NCBI GenBank assembly: GCA_018240025.1
Contig: JAFEGM010000009.1
Location: forward strand, 49,223-113,222
Direction of reading: 5' to 3'
Length of the DNA: 64,000 nucleotides
From: Verrucomicrobiota bacterium
GTDB taxonomy: Bacteria; Verrucomicrobiota; Verrucomicrobiia; Chthoniobacterales; SZAS-18
Every line of letters starts with the position of its first letter. Position 1 is the first letter of the stretch. The notes beneath the pieces are model-generated. The model saw nothing but the letters and a program-made list of their open reading frames with translations, searched no databases and was not told the DNA's origin. The translations under genes were made by a program, and so were the position numbers. Positions 7,663 to 17,125 of the stretch are shown here, one piece after another.

Positions 7663-10600
7663 ATGGCGAACTGGCAGAAGGCGATTCTCAAATGCCTGGG
7701 CACGGGTTGTCTGCTGTCGGCTGCTTGGGCTCAGAATCCGGCGCCGCCCGAGCAGACGGCGGAATTCTGGCGGAATCAAAACATCTACCAGGTCCTGACC
7801 GACCGCTTCTACAACGGCGATCCAAGTAACGACAACGCTTCCGGCAGCTTCAATCCGGCCAGCGCGACGGGCGTGCACGGTGGCGACTTCCGTGGGCTGG
7901 AGCAGAAGCTCGACTACATCCGTGCCCTCGGAGCTACCGCCATCTGGGTCTCCCCCATCGTACTCAATGCCAACGGCGAGTACCACGGCTACGCGGGGCG
8001 CGACTTCTACCGGGTCGATCCGCATTGGGGCACGCTGGCCGAACTGCAGAATCTGGTGGCCGCGGCGCATGCGCGCGGGCTGCTGGTCATCTGCGACATC
8101 GTGACCAACCACGGCGGCGATCTCGTCGACAGCGCCGGGGCGGGGTATCCGAATTTCGTCAATCCCCCGGCGGCTTACGCGCTCCGCTATCGGAATGCCG
8201 GACGGACCTACGCGCCGCCGTTCGATCTCAACGCCACCAACCCGACGCTCGCCTCGCTCTTCCACGCGCAGGGCCGCATCGCCGACTTCAACAGCGTGAC
8301 GCAGACCGAGCAGGGCGAGTTGCTCGGGCTCGACGACTTCCGCACGGAGCTGCCCTACGTGCAGCAGGCCATGGGCGCGATCTACCGGTATTGGATCGTG
8401 CAGGCCGGCTTCGACGGCTTCCGGGTCGATACGGTCAAGCACGTCGATCCGGCGTTCTGGCGCGCCTGGTGTCCCGAGGTGCGCGCGGGCGCGGCCGCGG
8501 CGGGTCGGCCGAATTTCTTCTTCTTCGGCGAGGTCTTCGACGGGAGCGACGCCAAGTGCGGCAGCTACACCGGCACGCGCGGCGGGCAGAGCGAGTTCCT
8601 GCTCGATAGCGTGCTCGACTTCCCGCTCCACTTCGCCGCGCTCGACGTCTTCGCGCGGGGCAATGCGCCGACCGGGCGCCTCGAGGACCACTACAATGCG
8701 CTCGGCAACTACGCCCCGAGCGCGCGCGACGCGCTGGTCACCTTCCTCGACAGCCACGATGTGCCGCGCTTCCTGCACACTTCGAATGCAGCCGGGAACA
8801 CCGAGCGGTTGCGCCTCGCGCTCACCTTTCTCTACACCGCGCGCGGCATTCCGAATCTCTACTACGGGACCGAGCAGAACTTCGCCGGAGGGGCGGATCC
8901 GACCAACCGCGAGGACATGTTCGACAGCGCCGGCGAGACGGGGCCGGCCGCGGGCGACAACTTCAACATGACCTCGCCGCAGTTCCTGCACATCGCGCGG
9001 CTGAACAATCTGCGGCGCCTGTATCCAGCCCTGCGCACCGGCGAGCACATCAATCTGTGGGCCAATTTCGGCGGGCCCGGGCTCTTCGCCTACGCTCGGC
9101 GTCTGGCGGGCGAGGAACTGATCGTGGTGCTCAACACGGCCGCTGTGGGGCAGGGACTGCCCGCCCGTCCGACCCTGCAGCAGCCGGGCGCGGTCATGAC
9201 CAATCTGCTCGATCCGCGCGAGGAGCTGAGCATCGACGCCACCGGCCAGCTGCCGGCGCAGAACGTGCCGCCGGTCAGCGCGAAGATCTTCGTCGCGAAG
9301 TCGTCGCTACGTCCGCTGGCCCCGGTGGTGAGCGCGACCTGGCCGGCGCACGATGCCCGGCAGGTGCCGACCCGCGCGCCCATCGTGCTGCGCTTCAGCC
9401 GGCCGATGAATCCGACGCTGACCCAGGACGCGTTTTCGATCACCCCAGCAGCCGCCGGGTCGTTCCGTTGGTCGGCCGCGGGCGACGAACTGACCTTCAC
9501 GCCGTCCGGGCTCACGGCCAATGCGGTCTACACCGTGCAGGTGGCGGCGCGAGCGCGCGACGCGAGTCCGGGGGCCGAATTCCATGCGCCCTTCGAGCTG
9601 CGCTTTCGCACCGGCGCCACGGCCCTTCCGAGCGCGCTGCCCGCGGCCACCACGGCCAGCGCGCGGGACATCACGACCGCTGCGGTCACGCTCGGCGCCG
9701 AGGTGAATCCGAACGGCCTGCCCACGACCGCCAGCTTCGAATACGGTCCGACGCCCGCCTACGGCAGTTCCACCCCCGCGCAGGATCTCGGCAGCGGCGG
9801 CGCGGCGCGGGCGGTCGCCCAGGCGCTCGGCGGCTTCGCGCCGGGCACGAAGCTGCATTACCGCGTCGTGGCGACGAATCAGAATGGCACCACGCGGGGG
9901 CTCAATCAGACCTGCACGACCCTGCCGCTGCCCGCCACCGTGGCGACGCTTCCCGCCGTGCAGTGGTCGAACGGCGGGGCCGTTCTGCGCGGCTCGGTGG
10001 AGCCGCAGGGGCAGCCGGTGACGGGCTGGTTCGAGTACGGACTGACCACCGCCTACGGCAGCAGCACGTTGCGTCGCGCGGCCGACAACGCGGAGGCGTA
10101 CACCGCTTGGAATTTCGGCGCCCAGTCCGGCGGCGGCGTCGGCCTCGGACCGGCGGTGTCGCTCGAAAGCACCGGCGGCGGCCTTTATCTGGCCGACGCC
10201 ACCGGCGGCCGCCTGCTCGACGGCAACCTCTCCTTCGGCATCTACGCCGGCACCGGCGCGCAGGCCCTCACCCGCTCGCTGCTCGGCGCCACCGGAGCCG
10301 GCACGCTGGAGCTGAGCGTGCGCTTCGACGGCGACAACACGCGTGCCTTCAGCGGGTTCAGCCTGCGCTCCGCGGCGGGTGCCAGCTTCGCGGCGGCGGA
10401 TCTGCTCTCGTTCGGCCTGCAGCCGTCGACCGGGGTGGAGTCGCTGGTCGTGCGCGGGGCGAGCGAGCAGGTCGTGCCGCTCGGCCGCGACGTGCGTGGC
10501 TCGATCGTGGATGTGCGGGTGGAATTCGACAGTCCGTCCGGCACGTATGCGCTCAGCGCCAAGCTGCGCTCGGCCGCGACCTTCAACACCGTGCGCGGCA

Positions 10601-11268
10601 CGCTGAAATCCACTGCGCCGGCCGTGACGCACTTCGGAGCGGGGAACTTCAACAGCGGCCACCTGCAGGACCTGATCTTCGACGGCCTCCAGATCCTGCA
10701 ATCGCCAGCGCTCGGGGCCGGAACGGGCAGCACGACGTTCCAGGAAATGCTGACCGGCCTGCTGCCGGGGCGCACGTATCACTATCGTGCGGTCTCGCGG
10801 AATGCCGGCGGACTCAGCTATGGCGAGGATCGCGTCTTCTACACCGCGTCGCTCAGCGCCTTGGAGCAGTGGCGCTTCACCTACTTCGCCTCGCTCGACG
10901 CCCAGACGGGCCCGGGCGCCAACGCCGCCGATCCCGACGGCGACGGGCTGCCGAATCTGCTCGAGTACGCGCTCGGCACCGATCCGACCAAGCCGGAGGC
11001 CGCGCGCGGAGTGCTGGCCGGAGTGCTGGACGTGCGCGGGGAGTCGATGGCCACGGTGACCTTCCGCCGTCCGGTAAGCCCGGCGGCCGGCGTGGCCTGG
11101 GTGGTGGAGTATTCCACCGAGCTGAGCGGACCGTGGACCGAGTTCGATCTCGCGACCCACCTGATCGCCCCGCCGACGGCCTTGGGCGACGGCACCGAAA
11201 GCGTGACCGTGCGCAGCCCAGTCGGCGGTGCGCAGGTTTTCCTCCGTCTCGGCGCGGTGCCTCGCTGA
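7663..11268 (+). CDS. Secreted GH13 alpha-amylase-family enzyme with C-terminal Ig-like and Fn3-like modules
   Basis: This 1201-residue enzyme should hydrolyse or transfer alpha-glucans outside the cytoplasm. The ATG at 7663 gives a clean signal peptide (MANWQKAILKCLGTGCLLSA, cleavage after AWA); the frame is open further upstream but without a signal. The four GH13 regions are DIVTNH (Asp145), GFRVDTVKH (nucleophile Asp256), FFGEVFDG (acid/base Glu290) and FLDSHDVPRF (Asp366). From ~552 comes an SbsA/Big_5-like domain (LRFSRPMNPTLTQDAF), then Fn3-like modules with NPNGLPTTASFEYG repeats, a jelly-roll-like region, and a C-terminal stretch with a thrombospondin-3-like DPDGDGLPNLLEYALGTDP motif. 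This tail layout is typical of verrucomicrobial exoproteins. Substrate specificity cannot be read from the motifs. Confidence 0.92.
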   Translation: MANWQKAILKCLGTGCLLSAAWAQNPAPPEQTAEFWRNQNIYQVLTDRFYNGDPSNDNASGSFNPASATGVHGGDFRGLEQKLDYIRALGATAIWVSPIVLNANGEYHGYAGRDFYRVDPHWGTLAELQNLVAAAHARGLLVICDIVTNHGGDLVDSAGAGYPNFVNPPAAYALRYRNAGRTYAPPFDLNATNPTLASLFHAQGRIADFNSVTQTEQGELLGLDDFRTELPYVQQAMGAIYRYWIVQAGFDGFRVDTVKHVDPAFWRAWCPEVRAGAAAAGRPNFFFFGEVFDGSDAKCGSYTGTRGGQSEFLLDSVLDFPLHFAALDVFARGNAPTGRLEDHYNALGNYAPSARDALVTFLDSHDVPRFLHTSNAAGNTERLRLALTFLYTARGIPNLYYGTEQNFAGGADPTNREDMFDSAGETGPAAGDNFNMTSPQFLHIARLNNLRRLYPALRTGEHINLWANFGGPGLFAYARRLAGEELIVVLNTAAVGQGLPARPTLQQPGAVMTNLLDPREELSIDATGQLPAQNVPPVSAKIFVAKSSLRPLAPVVSATWPAHDARQVPTRAPIVLRFSRPMNPTLTQDAFSITPAAAGSFRWSAAGDELTFTPSGLTANAVYTVQVAARARDASPGAEFHAPFELRFRTGATALPSALPAATTASARDITTAAVTLGAEVNPNGLPTTASFEYGPTPAYGSSTPAQDLGSGGAARAVAQALGGFAPGTKLHYRVVATNQNGTTRGLNQTCTTLPLPATVATLPAVQWSNGGAVLRGSVEPQGQPVTGWFEYGLTTAYGSSTLRRAADNAEAYTAWNFGAQSGGGVGLGPAVSLESTGGGLYLADATGGRLLDGNLSFGIYAGTGAQALTRSLLGATGAGTLELSVRFDGDNTRAFSGFSLRSAAGASFAAADLLSFGLQPSTGVESLVVRGASEQVVPLGRDVRGSIVDVRVEFDSPSGTYALSAKLRSAATFNTVRGTLKSTAPAVTHFGAGNFNSGHLQDLIFDGLQILQSPALGAGTGSTTFQEMLTGLLPGRTYHYRAVSRNAGGLSYGEDRVFYTASLSALEQWRFTYFASLDAQTGPGANAADPDGDGLPNLLEYALGTDPTKPEAARGVLAGVLDVRGESMATVTFRRPVSPAAGVAWVVEYSTELSGPWTEFDLATHLIAPPTALGDGTESVTVRSPVGGAQVFLRLGAVPR

Positions 11269-11274
11269 GGCTCG

Positions 11275-11300
11275 GCATAGGCGATAGGCGATAGGCCATA
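11275..11300. repeat. Dispersed 26-bp repeat, copy 1
   Basis: A 26-base element made of GATAGGC-type units (starting GCATAGGCGATAGGCGATAG) lies seven bases after the amylase stop. An identical 26-base copy occurs at 40082-40107, after glnA. The similarity continues imperfectly for about ten more bases. Both copies sit just downstream of a plus-strand gene. Confidence 0.85.
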
Positions 11301-11406
11301 AGCGATAGGGGCCTGGCTGCGCACGAGTTCGGACCTGCTCGAACGTCTTGCCACCGCTGGTTGGGCCGGGTTTGCTGTTCGGCGCGCTCCGCTTCGCTCG
11401 AACTAC

Positions 11407-13458
11407 ATGCTGCCTGTCCGGCTTTCCTTGCTTCGCCACGCCTTCGCGCTGGCGGCCCTCGCCCTGACCGCTTCCCCGCTGCGCGCTGCGCCGACCGAGA
11501 TCGAGCTGGTGCTCGATGCCTCGGGTTCGATGTGGAACAAGCTCGAAGACGGACGTTTCCGCATCGATGCAGCCAAGCAGGTGCTGGCCGAGTTCATCGC
11601 CCAGGCGCCGAACGACCCGAATCTCCGCCTCGGTCTGCGGATCTACGGAGCGCGGGTGCATTACTCCAAGCCGGGCGCCTGCCAGGACTCGGTGCTGGTC
11701 GTGCCCATCGGACCGCTCGAGCGGGCGCGCTTGCTTAAAGAGGTGCGCGAAACCCGGGCGGTCGGGGCCACGCCGCTCGCGTACTCGCTCAGCCTGGCGC
11801 TGCAGGACTTTCGGGAGCGCGGCCGCAAGCAGGTCATCGTCTGCACCGACGGCGAGGAATCCTGCGGCGGGGACGTGGCCGCGGCGGTCAAGGCACTGAA
11901 GGAACTCGGCGCGGACGTGGACGTGCGCTTCATCGGGATCGGCCTGCCGCCAGCGGCCGCCGAACGGCTGGGGAAGATCGCGCCGATCGAAAACGTCAAT
12001 TCCGCCAGGCGCCTGGCCGAGGCGCTGCGCACGGCCACGCGGGGCACCGTGACCCCGCCCGTGGCGCCCGCCGCCACGCCGGTGCCCGGAGCCAAAGTCA
12101 GCCCGCCGCCACCTCCGCCGCCGGTCCCGCCGGGCACCGTCAGCGTGCGGGTGGTGCGTGATCGCCAGCCGCTCAGCGCGCCGGCTGTAAGCGTGAGCTT
12201 CGCGCCCGACCTCGGCGCGGGCGGGCCGGTCGAATTGAAACCCAGCGGCGCGGATTTCACCGCTACACTGCCGGCGGGTTCCTACACGGCCACGGTCAAG
12301 CCGGGCGGACGCACCTTCAGCGCGCTGGGCGTCGTGGCGGGCGAGAAGAGCACGTTCACTTTCGATCTGACCGAACCGCCGAAGGTGAAGATCACGCCGG
12401 AGAAGACGACCGTCCTGGCCGGCTCCACGCTCAAGGCCAGCTTCAGCGGGGCGAAGGGGGTGCCCGATCAATATCTGGTCATCGCGCGGGTCGGCTCGCC
12501 CGACACCGAGGAGCCGAGCTACGTGCAGGTCGAGGGCGCGGAGGGCAGCGGCGAATTGAGCGTGCCCGATGCCCCCGGCGACTACGAAATTCGCTTTACC
12601 TCGCGCGTGGCCGAGGGCGGCGGGTACGTGCTGAGCGGGCGTTCGGCGCCGATCAAGGCCACGGCGGCCAGTGCGAGCGTCGAGGCGCCGGCCACCGCGC
12701 TGGCGGGCTCGTCGGTCCAGGTCCGCTGGTCGGGGCCGAATCGAGTGCGCGATTGGGTGGGCTTCATCCGCAAGGGCGGCACGGCCGGCGACTACCTCGG
12801 CTGGACGCCGGCCGAGGGCGAGGCGCGCGCGGCGGAGATCGACACCCCGGCGCAGGCGGGGGAATACGAGATTGTCTACGCCAACGACAACTCCGGCCAG
12901 ATCCTCGCGCGGCGGCCGATCCGCATCACGGCGCCCGCGGCGACGCTGAGTGCGCCGGCCTCGGCCATGGCCGGCGCGGACGTGCCGATCACCTGGGGCG
13001 GGACAACGGGCAAGGCGCCCTACGTCACGATCGTGAAGGCCGGCTCGCCGGACGATGCCTACAACGATTACGTCACGCTCGGCGACGACGTGACCGTGGA
13101 GCTGGCAGCGCCCGACGAGACTGGCGACTTCGAGGTGCGGCTGAATTCCGACCAGACCAAGCAGGTGCTGGCCCGCCGTCCGCTGAAACTGACGGCGCCC
13201 GCAGCAACGATCGAAGCGCCGGCGAGCGTGACGGTCGGAGCGGAGTTCGAGGTCAAGGCCGGCGGACGGCTGGCCAAGGGCGATCTCGTCGGCCTTTTTC
13301 CGGCCGGTGCGGGCCCCGAGGCGGAGGCGCTCGATTACCTCTCCATGGTCAACGGCCCGACCGGCAAACTCACCGTCGGCAAGCCCGGCGCCTACGAACT
13401 GCGCTACTACGGCAAGAGCGGCAAAGTCATCGCCCGCCGTCCGCTCACGGCCCGGTAG
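11407..13458 (+). CDS. Secreted von Willebrand factor A domain protein with four Ig-like repeats
   Basis: The 683-residue product starts with a signal peptide (cleavage near LRA-APTE). Residues ~33-210 form a vWA domain with a full MIDAS: DASGS at 37-41, a Thr in GATPLAYSL and Asp in CTDGEES. This fold binds a divalent metal and a protein ligand. A Pro-rich linker follows (VSPPPPPPPVPPG). Then comes a carboxypeptidase-regulatory-like strand domain, then about four ~80-residue Ig-like repeats joined by near-identical linkers (ILARRPIRITAPAATLSAP and VLARRPLKLTAPAATIEAP). The last 14 bases overlap the convergent rhomboid gene. The ligand is unknown; a cell-surface or periplasmic adhesion role is an inference. 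Confidence 0.85.
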   Translation: MLPVRLSLLRHAFALAALALTASPLRAAPTEIELVLDASGSMWNKLEDGRFRIDAAKQVLAEFIAQAPNDPNLRLGLRIYGARVHYSKPGACQDSVLVVPIGPLERARLLKEVRETRAVGATPLAYSLSLALQDFRERGRKQVIVCTDGEESCGGDVAAAVKALKELGADVDVRFIGIGLPPAAAERLGKIAPIENVNSARRLAEALRTATRGTVTPPVAPAATPVPGAKVSPPPPPPPVPPGTVSVRVVRDRQPLSAPAVSVSFAPDLGAGGPVELKPSGADFTATLPAGSYTATVKPGGRTFSALGVVAGEKSTFTFDLTEPPKVKITPEKTTVLAGSTLKASFSGAKGVPDQYLVIARVGSPDTEEPSYVQVEGAEGSGELSVPDAPGDYEIRFTSRVAEGGGYVLSGRSAPIKATAASASVEAPATALAGSSVQVRWSGPNRVRDWVGFIRKGGTAGDYLGWTPAEGEARAAEIDTPAQAGEYEIVYANDNSGQILARRPIRITAPAATLSAPASAMAGADVPITWGGTTGKAPYVTIVKAGSPDDAYNDYVTLGDDVTVELAAPDETGDFEVRLNSDQTKQVLARRPLKLTAPAATIEAPASVTVGAEFEVKAGGRLAKGDLVGLFPAGAGPEAEALDYLSMVNGPTGKLTVGKPGAYELRYYGKSGKVIARRPLTAR

Positions 13459-14059
13459 CCCGGCGCGCGGCCTGCGTGCGCCAGATCAGCCAGGTGAGCC
13501 CGCCGCCGAGCAGTCCGCCGAGGTGGGCGAAATGCGCCACGCCCGACTGCGTGCCGGTCACGCCGAGCGTCAGCTCGATCAGCGCATAGATGCTGACGAA
13601 GAGCCAGGCCGGCAGCGGCACCGGCGGGAAGAGCAGGAGCAGTTTTCGCTGCGGGAAGAGCAAAGCGAAGACGAGCATCAGCCCGAAGAGCCCGCCGCTG
13701 GCGCCGACGGTGGGATAGATCGAGCCGCTGGCGGTGGCCACGGTCAGCTGGGCCGCGGCGGCGGTCAGCACGCTGACGAAGTAGAGCGTGACCAGACGCC
13801 GTGCCCCGAGCACCTGCTCGAGGGCCGCGCCGAAGGTCAGCACGCCGAAAAGATTGAAGATGAGGTGGGAGAGATTGCCGTGCAGGAAGGCGTAGCTGAC
13901 GAACTGCCAGACGTGGAAGTAGTCGCCCAGCGGCCAGAGCGCGCCCCAGAGCAGACTGCGCGTCGGCTCGAGCCACTGCAGCAGAAAGCCGCCGACGCAG
14001 AGGGCGACGAGCGTGTGGGTCGCAAAGGGCTGGGGCGGCGCGCCGGTGGCGGAATTCAT
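13445..14059 (-). CDS. Rhomboid-family intramembrane serine protease
   Basis: This 204-residue membrane protein has the rhomboid layout: HGNLSHLIFNLF in the second hydrophobic segment, GASGG with catalytic Ser121, and AHFAHLGG with the likely catalytic His179. About six transmembrane helices are visible. Rhomboids cleave transmembrane segments of membrane proteins within the bilayer. The gene converges on the vWA gene and is divergent from the DMT transporter, with about 100 bases between the two starts for both promoters. The substrate is unknown; nearby single-pass exported proteins are possible but unproven targets. Confidence 0.93.
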   Translation of the reverse strand: MNSATGAPPQPFATHTLVALCVGGFLLQWLEPTRSLLWGALWPLGDYFHVWQFVSYAFLHGNLSHLIFNLFGVLTFGAALEQVLGARRLVTLYFVSVLTAAAAQLTVATASGSIYPTVGASGGLFGLMLVFALLFPQRKLLLLFPPVPLPAWLFVSIYALIELTLGVTGTQSGVAHFAHLGGLLGGGLTWLIWRTQAARRATGP

Positions 14060-14156
14060 GGGGAAGCTTCGTCCGCCTCGCCGCTCCGAGAAACCGCGCG
14101 CTGTGTCTTGGCAAATCCGCCCGCGGCTCGTCAGAACGCGCTATGGTGCGCGTCCG

Positions 14157-15044
14157 ATGACCTCATCTTGGATGCTCGTGGCCGGCGCGCTGTTCGCCAC
14201 CATGGGCCTCTGCGCCAAGTTCCTGGCCGGACAATTCTCCGGGGCGGAACTCTCGTTCTACCGCTCGCTGGTCGGCCTGGTGGGCCTGGGCGGGTTCGTA
14301 CTCGTCCAGCGCCGCACGCTGGCCACGCCGCACTGGCAAGGGCACTGCTGGCGCGGCCTGAGCGGCACGGCCTCGCTCATTGCCTACTTCTACGCCATGA
14401 CCCAGCTGCCGTTGGCCACGGCCGTCGCGCTCAACTACACCTCACCGCTCTGGCTGGCGCTGCTCTCGTGGCTCTGGCTCGGCGAGCGCTTCCGCGGTCG
14501 ACAGCTGGCCGCGGTGGGCCTGGGGTTCGTCGGCGCGATCCTGCTCCTGCGGCCGACCTTCAGCGGCGGCCAGGCCGGCGCGGGGCTCATCGGGCTGGCC
14601 TCTGGCTTCTGCGGCGCCTGCGCCTATCTCAACGTCAAACGCCTGGGCGCGGCCGGCGAGCCCGAATGGCGCGTGGTCTTCTACTTCGCCCTGGCCGGCA
14701 CGCTCGGCTCGGCGGCCACCCACGCCACGGTCTGGCGCGAGTTTCATCCGGTCGAGCTGCGTCACCTCGGTCTGCTGCTCACCATGGGACTGGCCGCGAC
14801 GCTGGCGCAGCTGGCCATGACGCGCGCCTACCACACCGGCAGCACGCTGATGGTCGCGGCCTTCTCGTATTCGACCATCCTCTTCGCCAGCCTCGCCGGT
14901 CTCTGGTTCTTCGACGAAGTGCTCCCACCGATCGCCTGGGCGGGCGTGGCCCTGGTCATCGGCAGCGGGCTGCTGGCCAAGGCGGTGGGCGGTGCGCCGA
15001 CCGAAAAGGAAGAGGTCGCGCCGCTGCCGGTGGAGGAGGACTGA
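14157..15044 (+). CDS. DMT-superfamily (EamA) transporter
   Basis: The 295-residue protein contains two EamA repeats of about five hydrophobic helices each, with the typical motif LNYTSPLWLALLSWLWLGER at the end of the first repeat and FFDEVLPPIAWAGVALVIG in the second. Members export or import small metabolites such as amino acids, purines or nucleotide sugars; the substrate here cannot be told. The ATG at 14157 places the first helix at the N-terminus; the open frame from 14013 adds only basic residues. The C-terminal tail is acidic (EEVAPLPVEED). Confidence 0.9.
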   Translation: MTSSWMLVAGALFATMGLCAKFLAGQFSGAELSFYRSLVGLVGLGGFVLVQRRTLATPHWQGHCWRGLSGTASLIAYFYAMTQLPLATAVALNYTSPLWLALLSWLWLGERFRGRQLAAVGLGFVGAILLLRPTFSGGQAGAGLIGLASGFCGACAYLNVKRLGAAGEPEWRVVFYFALAGTLGSAATHATVWREFHPVELRHLGLLLTMGLAATLAQLAMTRAYHTGSTLMVAAFSYSTILFASLAGLWFFDEVLPPIAWAGVALVIGSGLLAKAVGGAPTEKEEVAPLPVEED

Positions 15045-15064
15045 AGAGAAGGATGAAGGAAGGG

Positions 15065-15155
15065 GATACCAAATTTCCAAATTCTACCAAATGACCCGAA
15101 GGAGAGGCGCGTCCTCCGATTTTGGCAATTTGGCCCCATTTGGAAATTTGGTATC
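15065..15155. repeat. Inverted repeat between convergent genes
   Basis: An 18-base perfect inverted repeat (GATACCAAATTTCCAAAT at 15065-15082 and its complement at 15138-15155) encloses 55 bases. It lies between the ends of the DMT transporter and the DUF3253 gene, so it could act as a bidirectional transcription end, although the arms are A/T-rich and far apart. A related string, GATACCAAATGACC, is at 45650-45663 after rpsB, which suggests a dispersed repeat. Confidence 0.7.
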
Positions 15156-15428
15156 TCAGCCACTTCGATCTCCACCGGCATCGGGGTGAGGCAGGCGGTA
15201 GCGCAGGGGCCCGCGGGCCTGGCGGGGATCGACCACGATGCCGCCCTGCGTGCAGACGAGTTCGCCGCGCTCGACCAAGGCATTGGCCACGGCGCGGACC
15301 GCGGGCATGAGCGGGCGCCAATCGGCGGCCAGCGCGCGCGCCACCTCCGATGGGCAGAAGGTCTTTTCCGGGCCGCGACGCCGGGCCAGCGCAAGGACGT
15401 CGGCGGGCGTGGGTCGGGGCGTCGGCAT
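15156..15428 (-). CDS. DUF3253 domain protein
   Basis: This 90-residue protein (MPTPRPTPADVLALARRRGP, then FCPSEVARAL and LVERGELVCTQGG) matches DUF3253, a small winged-helix-like family. Members often consist of a single helix-turn-helix-like fold with the motif ending in a PRQARGPLRYRL-type strand, as here. The biochemical role is unknown; nucleic-acid binding is plausible from the fold but unproven. The ATG at 15428 lies 10 bases after the stop of the upstream hydrolase gene, so the two are probably co-transcribed. Confidence 0.8.
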   Translation of the reverse strand: MPTPRPTPADVLALARRRGPEKTFCPSEVARALAADWRPLMPAVRAVANALVERGELVCTQGGIVVDPRQARGPLRYRLPHPDAGGDRSG

Positions 15429-15438
15429 CGAGGTAACC

Positions 15439-17040
15439 TCAGCGGCCCGCGCGCAGGTGCAGCCGAAGAATGCGCAGGATCTCGGCCACGGTCTGCGGGT
15501 GCTGGGCGCAGCTGTGGTGCTCCGGCACGATGCATTCGGAGGCCGCGCCGGGCAGATGCGAACTCCAGTAGGGCACGACGCCGTCGGAGCTGCGCGGGGT
15601 GTCGCCGCGTCCGCGGTCGCCGATGATCGAATGAAACGGCACGCGGATCGGCCGGTCGGCGACGGCGCGGAAGTACGGATGACTGGGCGCGAGGGTCTCG
15701 ATGCTGTTGAAGGCGATGCGATGCAGCGCCCGCAACTCGGGGTGGAGCGCGCGGGCATCGATGTGGAGCAGGTCCTGCGCAGCCTGCTGCGGCGCGGCGA
15801 GGGACAGATCGACCAGGCTCGCCACCAGTCGGGCCAACGGGCTCACGGCCAGCTGGGCGCCCCGGTGCGGTGTGGCGACGAAGATGGCCCGCGCCACGCC
15901 TGGATCCTTGCGCCAGTGGAGCAACTCGCGGGTTCGCGCGAACTGGCCGGAGGTCAGGCCCGACTCCTCGAGCGGACGCCGAAAGTAGGCTCGGCGGAAG
16001 GCTTCGCCGGAATCGAGCGAGAGCAGGTGGCTGAGCAAGCCGCCCATGCTGTGGCCGACCAGGACCATGCGCCGGGCAGCGGGATCGAGCGCGCCGGGAT
16101 CGTGGAAGGCGCGTGCCTGCCGCAGCGCCTGGCGGAAACCGAGCGCGGAGGTGGGCACGCCGAGGCCGGTCGGATAGAGGAAGTACCAGACCTGGTAGCG
16201 CCGGCCGAGTTCGGGGTCGGAGTCGATCGAGGCCGACAGGTCCTGCCAGATGTGCGGGTCGGAGACGAGCCCGTGCACGAGGATCACGGGGATCTTGTCG
16301 GAACGATAGGGGCCGGCGTGGAAGAGTCCACGCTGTCCGGCGAACCGGGCGGGACGGAAGAGACCGGCCAGCGCGATGTGGCGGAACCGTCCGCCCAGGC
16401 GTCGGTGCTCGGCCGTGGCGAAATCCGCGGCCACCGGGAAGGTCTGTCGGCCGAGGCGCAGGGATCTGATCTCGCGTGGATCCACCAGCTGCAGCCGGGC
16501 GCGGCGGCCCGCCTTGTCGAACTGCAGCAGGGCGGTGGCCGGCGCGAACTGACCGTCCGTGGGATGTGCCGGATCGCGCTGTCCGCGATGCTGCCGCGGA
16601 CGCACCCGGGCGATGAGTGGCACGCCGAGGCCGGCGCGCACGGCCTGCGGGACACGCGGATTCGGATAGGCGCGGTCGATGCCTTCTACCCGCTCGAAGG
16701 TGGCCAGGTTCCACTCGCCGCGCGACGGAGGCGGCGCCAGCTCCAGCGCGATACGGCCGGCGGGTGTCTCGAGCGCCCGCAACTCTCGCCAGCGGGTCGG
16801 CGGAAGGCCTTCCAGGCGGTCGAGGAAGAGATTGGTGGCCCGATTGTAATCCGTGAGCACTCGCGGCGAGGCCCCCGGTCGCTGCAGAGCCTGCCAGGCG
16901 CGCCGCGCTTCAGCCAGGGCCTTCGCCTGGGCCGAGATCGAGTCCGCCCGCTCGGCTGGTCGCGGGGAGGCGCATCCAGCCAGCAGCAAGACGCAGAACA
17001 GGCCCGATCGCAGAGTGCAGCGCACGCCCGCCCCTAGCAA
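15439..17040 (-). CDS. Lipoprotein alpha/beta hydrolase (lipase/esterase-like)
   Basis: The 533-residue protein has a lipobox (LLLAGCAS, Cys23), so it should be membrane-anchored in the periplasm. The hydrolase fold begins around residue 250 with VILVHGLVSDPHIW, the oxyanion-hole strand. The nucleophile elbow is GHSMGG with Ser331, and SSDGVVPYWSS and VPEHHSCAQHP supply the likely Asp and His. The N-terminal ~240 residues are a beta-rich extension with no clear family. Such enzymes cleave lipids or other esters; PGAP1- or lipase-like substrates are possible. It leads a short minus-strand operon with DUF3253 and is divergent from a small lipoprotein at 17126. Confidence 0.85.
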   Translation of the reverse strand: MLGAGVRCTLRSGLFCVLLLAGCASPRPAERADSISAQAKALAEARRAWQALQRPGASPRVLTDYNRATNLFLDRLEGLPPTRWRELRALETPAGRIALELAPPPSRGEWNLATFERVEGIDRAYPNPRVPQAVRAGLGVPLIARVRPRQHRGQRDPAHPTDGQFAPATALLQFDKAGRRARLQLVDPREIRSLRLGRQTFPVAADFATAEHRRLGGRFRHIALAGLFRPARFAGQRGLFHAGPYRSDKIPVILVHGLVSDPHIWQDLSASIDSDPELGRRYQVWYFLYPTGLGVPTSALGFRQALRQARAFHDPGALDPAARRMVLVGHSMGGLLSHLLSLDSGEAFRRAYFRRPLEESGLTSGQFARTRELLHWRKDPGVARAIFVATPHRGAQLAVSPLARLVASLVDLSLAAPQQAAQDLLHIDARALHPELRALHRIAFNSIETLAPSHPYFRAVADRPIRVPFHSIIGDRGRGDTPRSSDGVVPYWSSHLPGAASECIVPEHHSCAQHPQTVAEILRILRLHLRAGR

Positions 17041-17125
17041 AGCCAGACGCTGACTCCAAGGAGAACCTGCTTTGGGGAGAAATCTGGTTTTACCTTCGTC
17101 CGGCAGATGCGGAATAGAATGGGTT

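Noticed and set aside
9057..11294. 745-aa plus-strand open frame inside the amylase gene
   Set aside because: Out-of-frame shadow with Arg-rich low-complexity translation; the in-frame product has continuous Ig/Fn3-like modules.
9307..12471. 1054-aa minus-strand open frame across amylase and vWA genes
   Set aside because: Antisense shadow; it crosses the boundary between two good genes and shows no family features.
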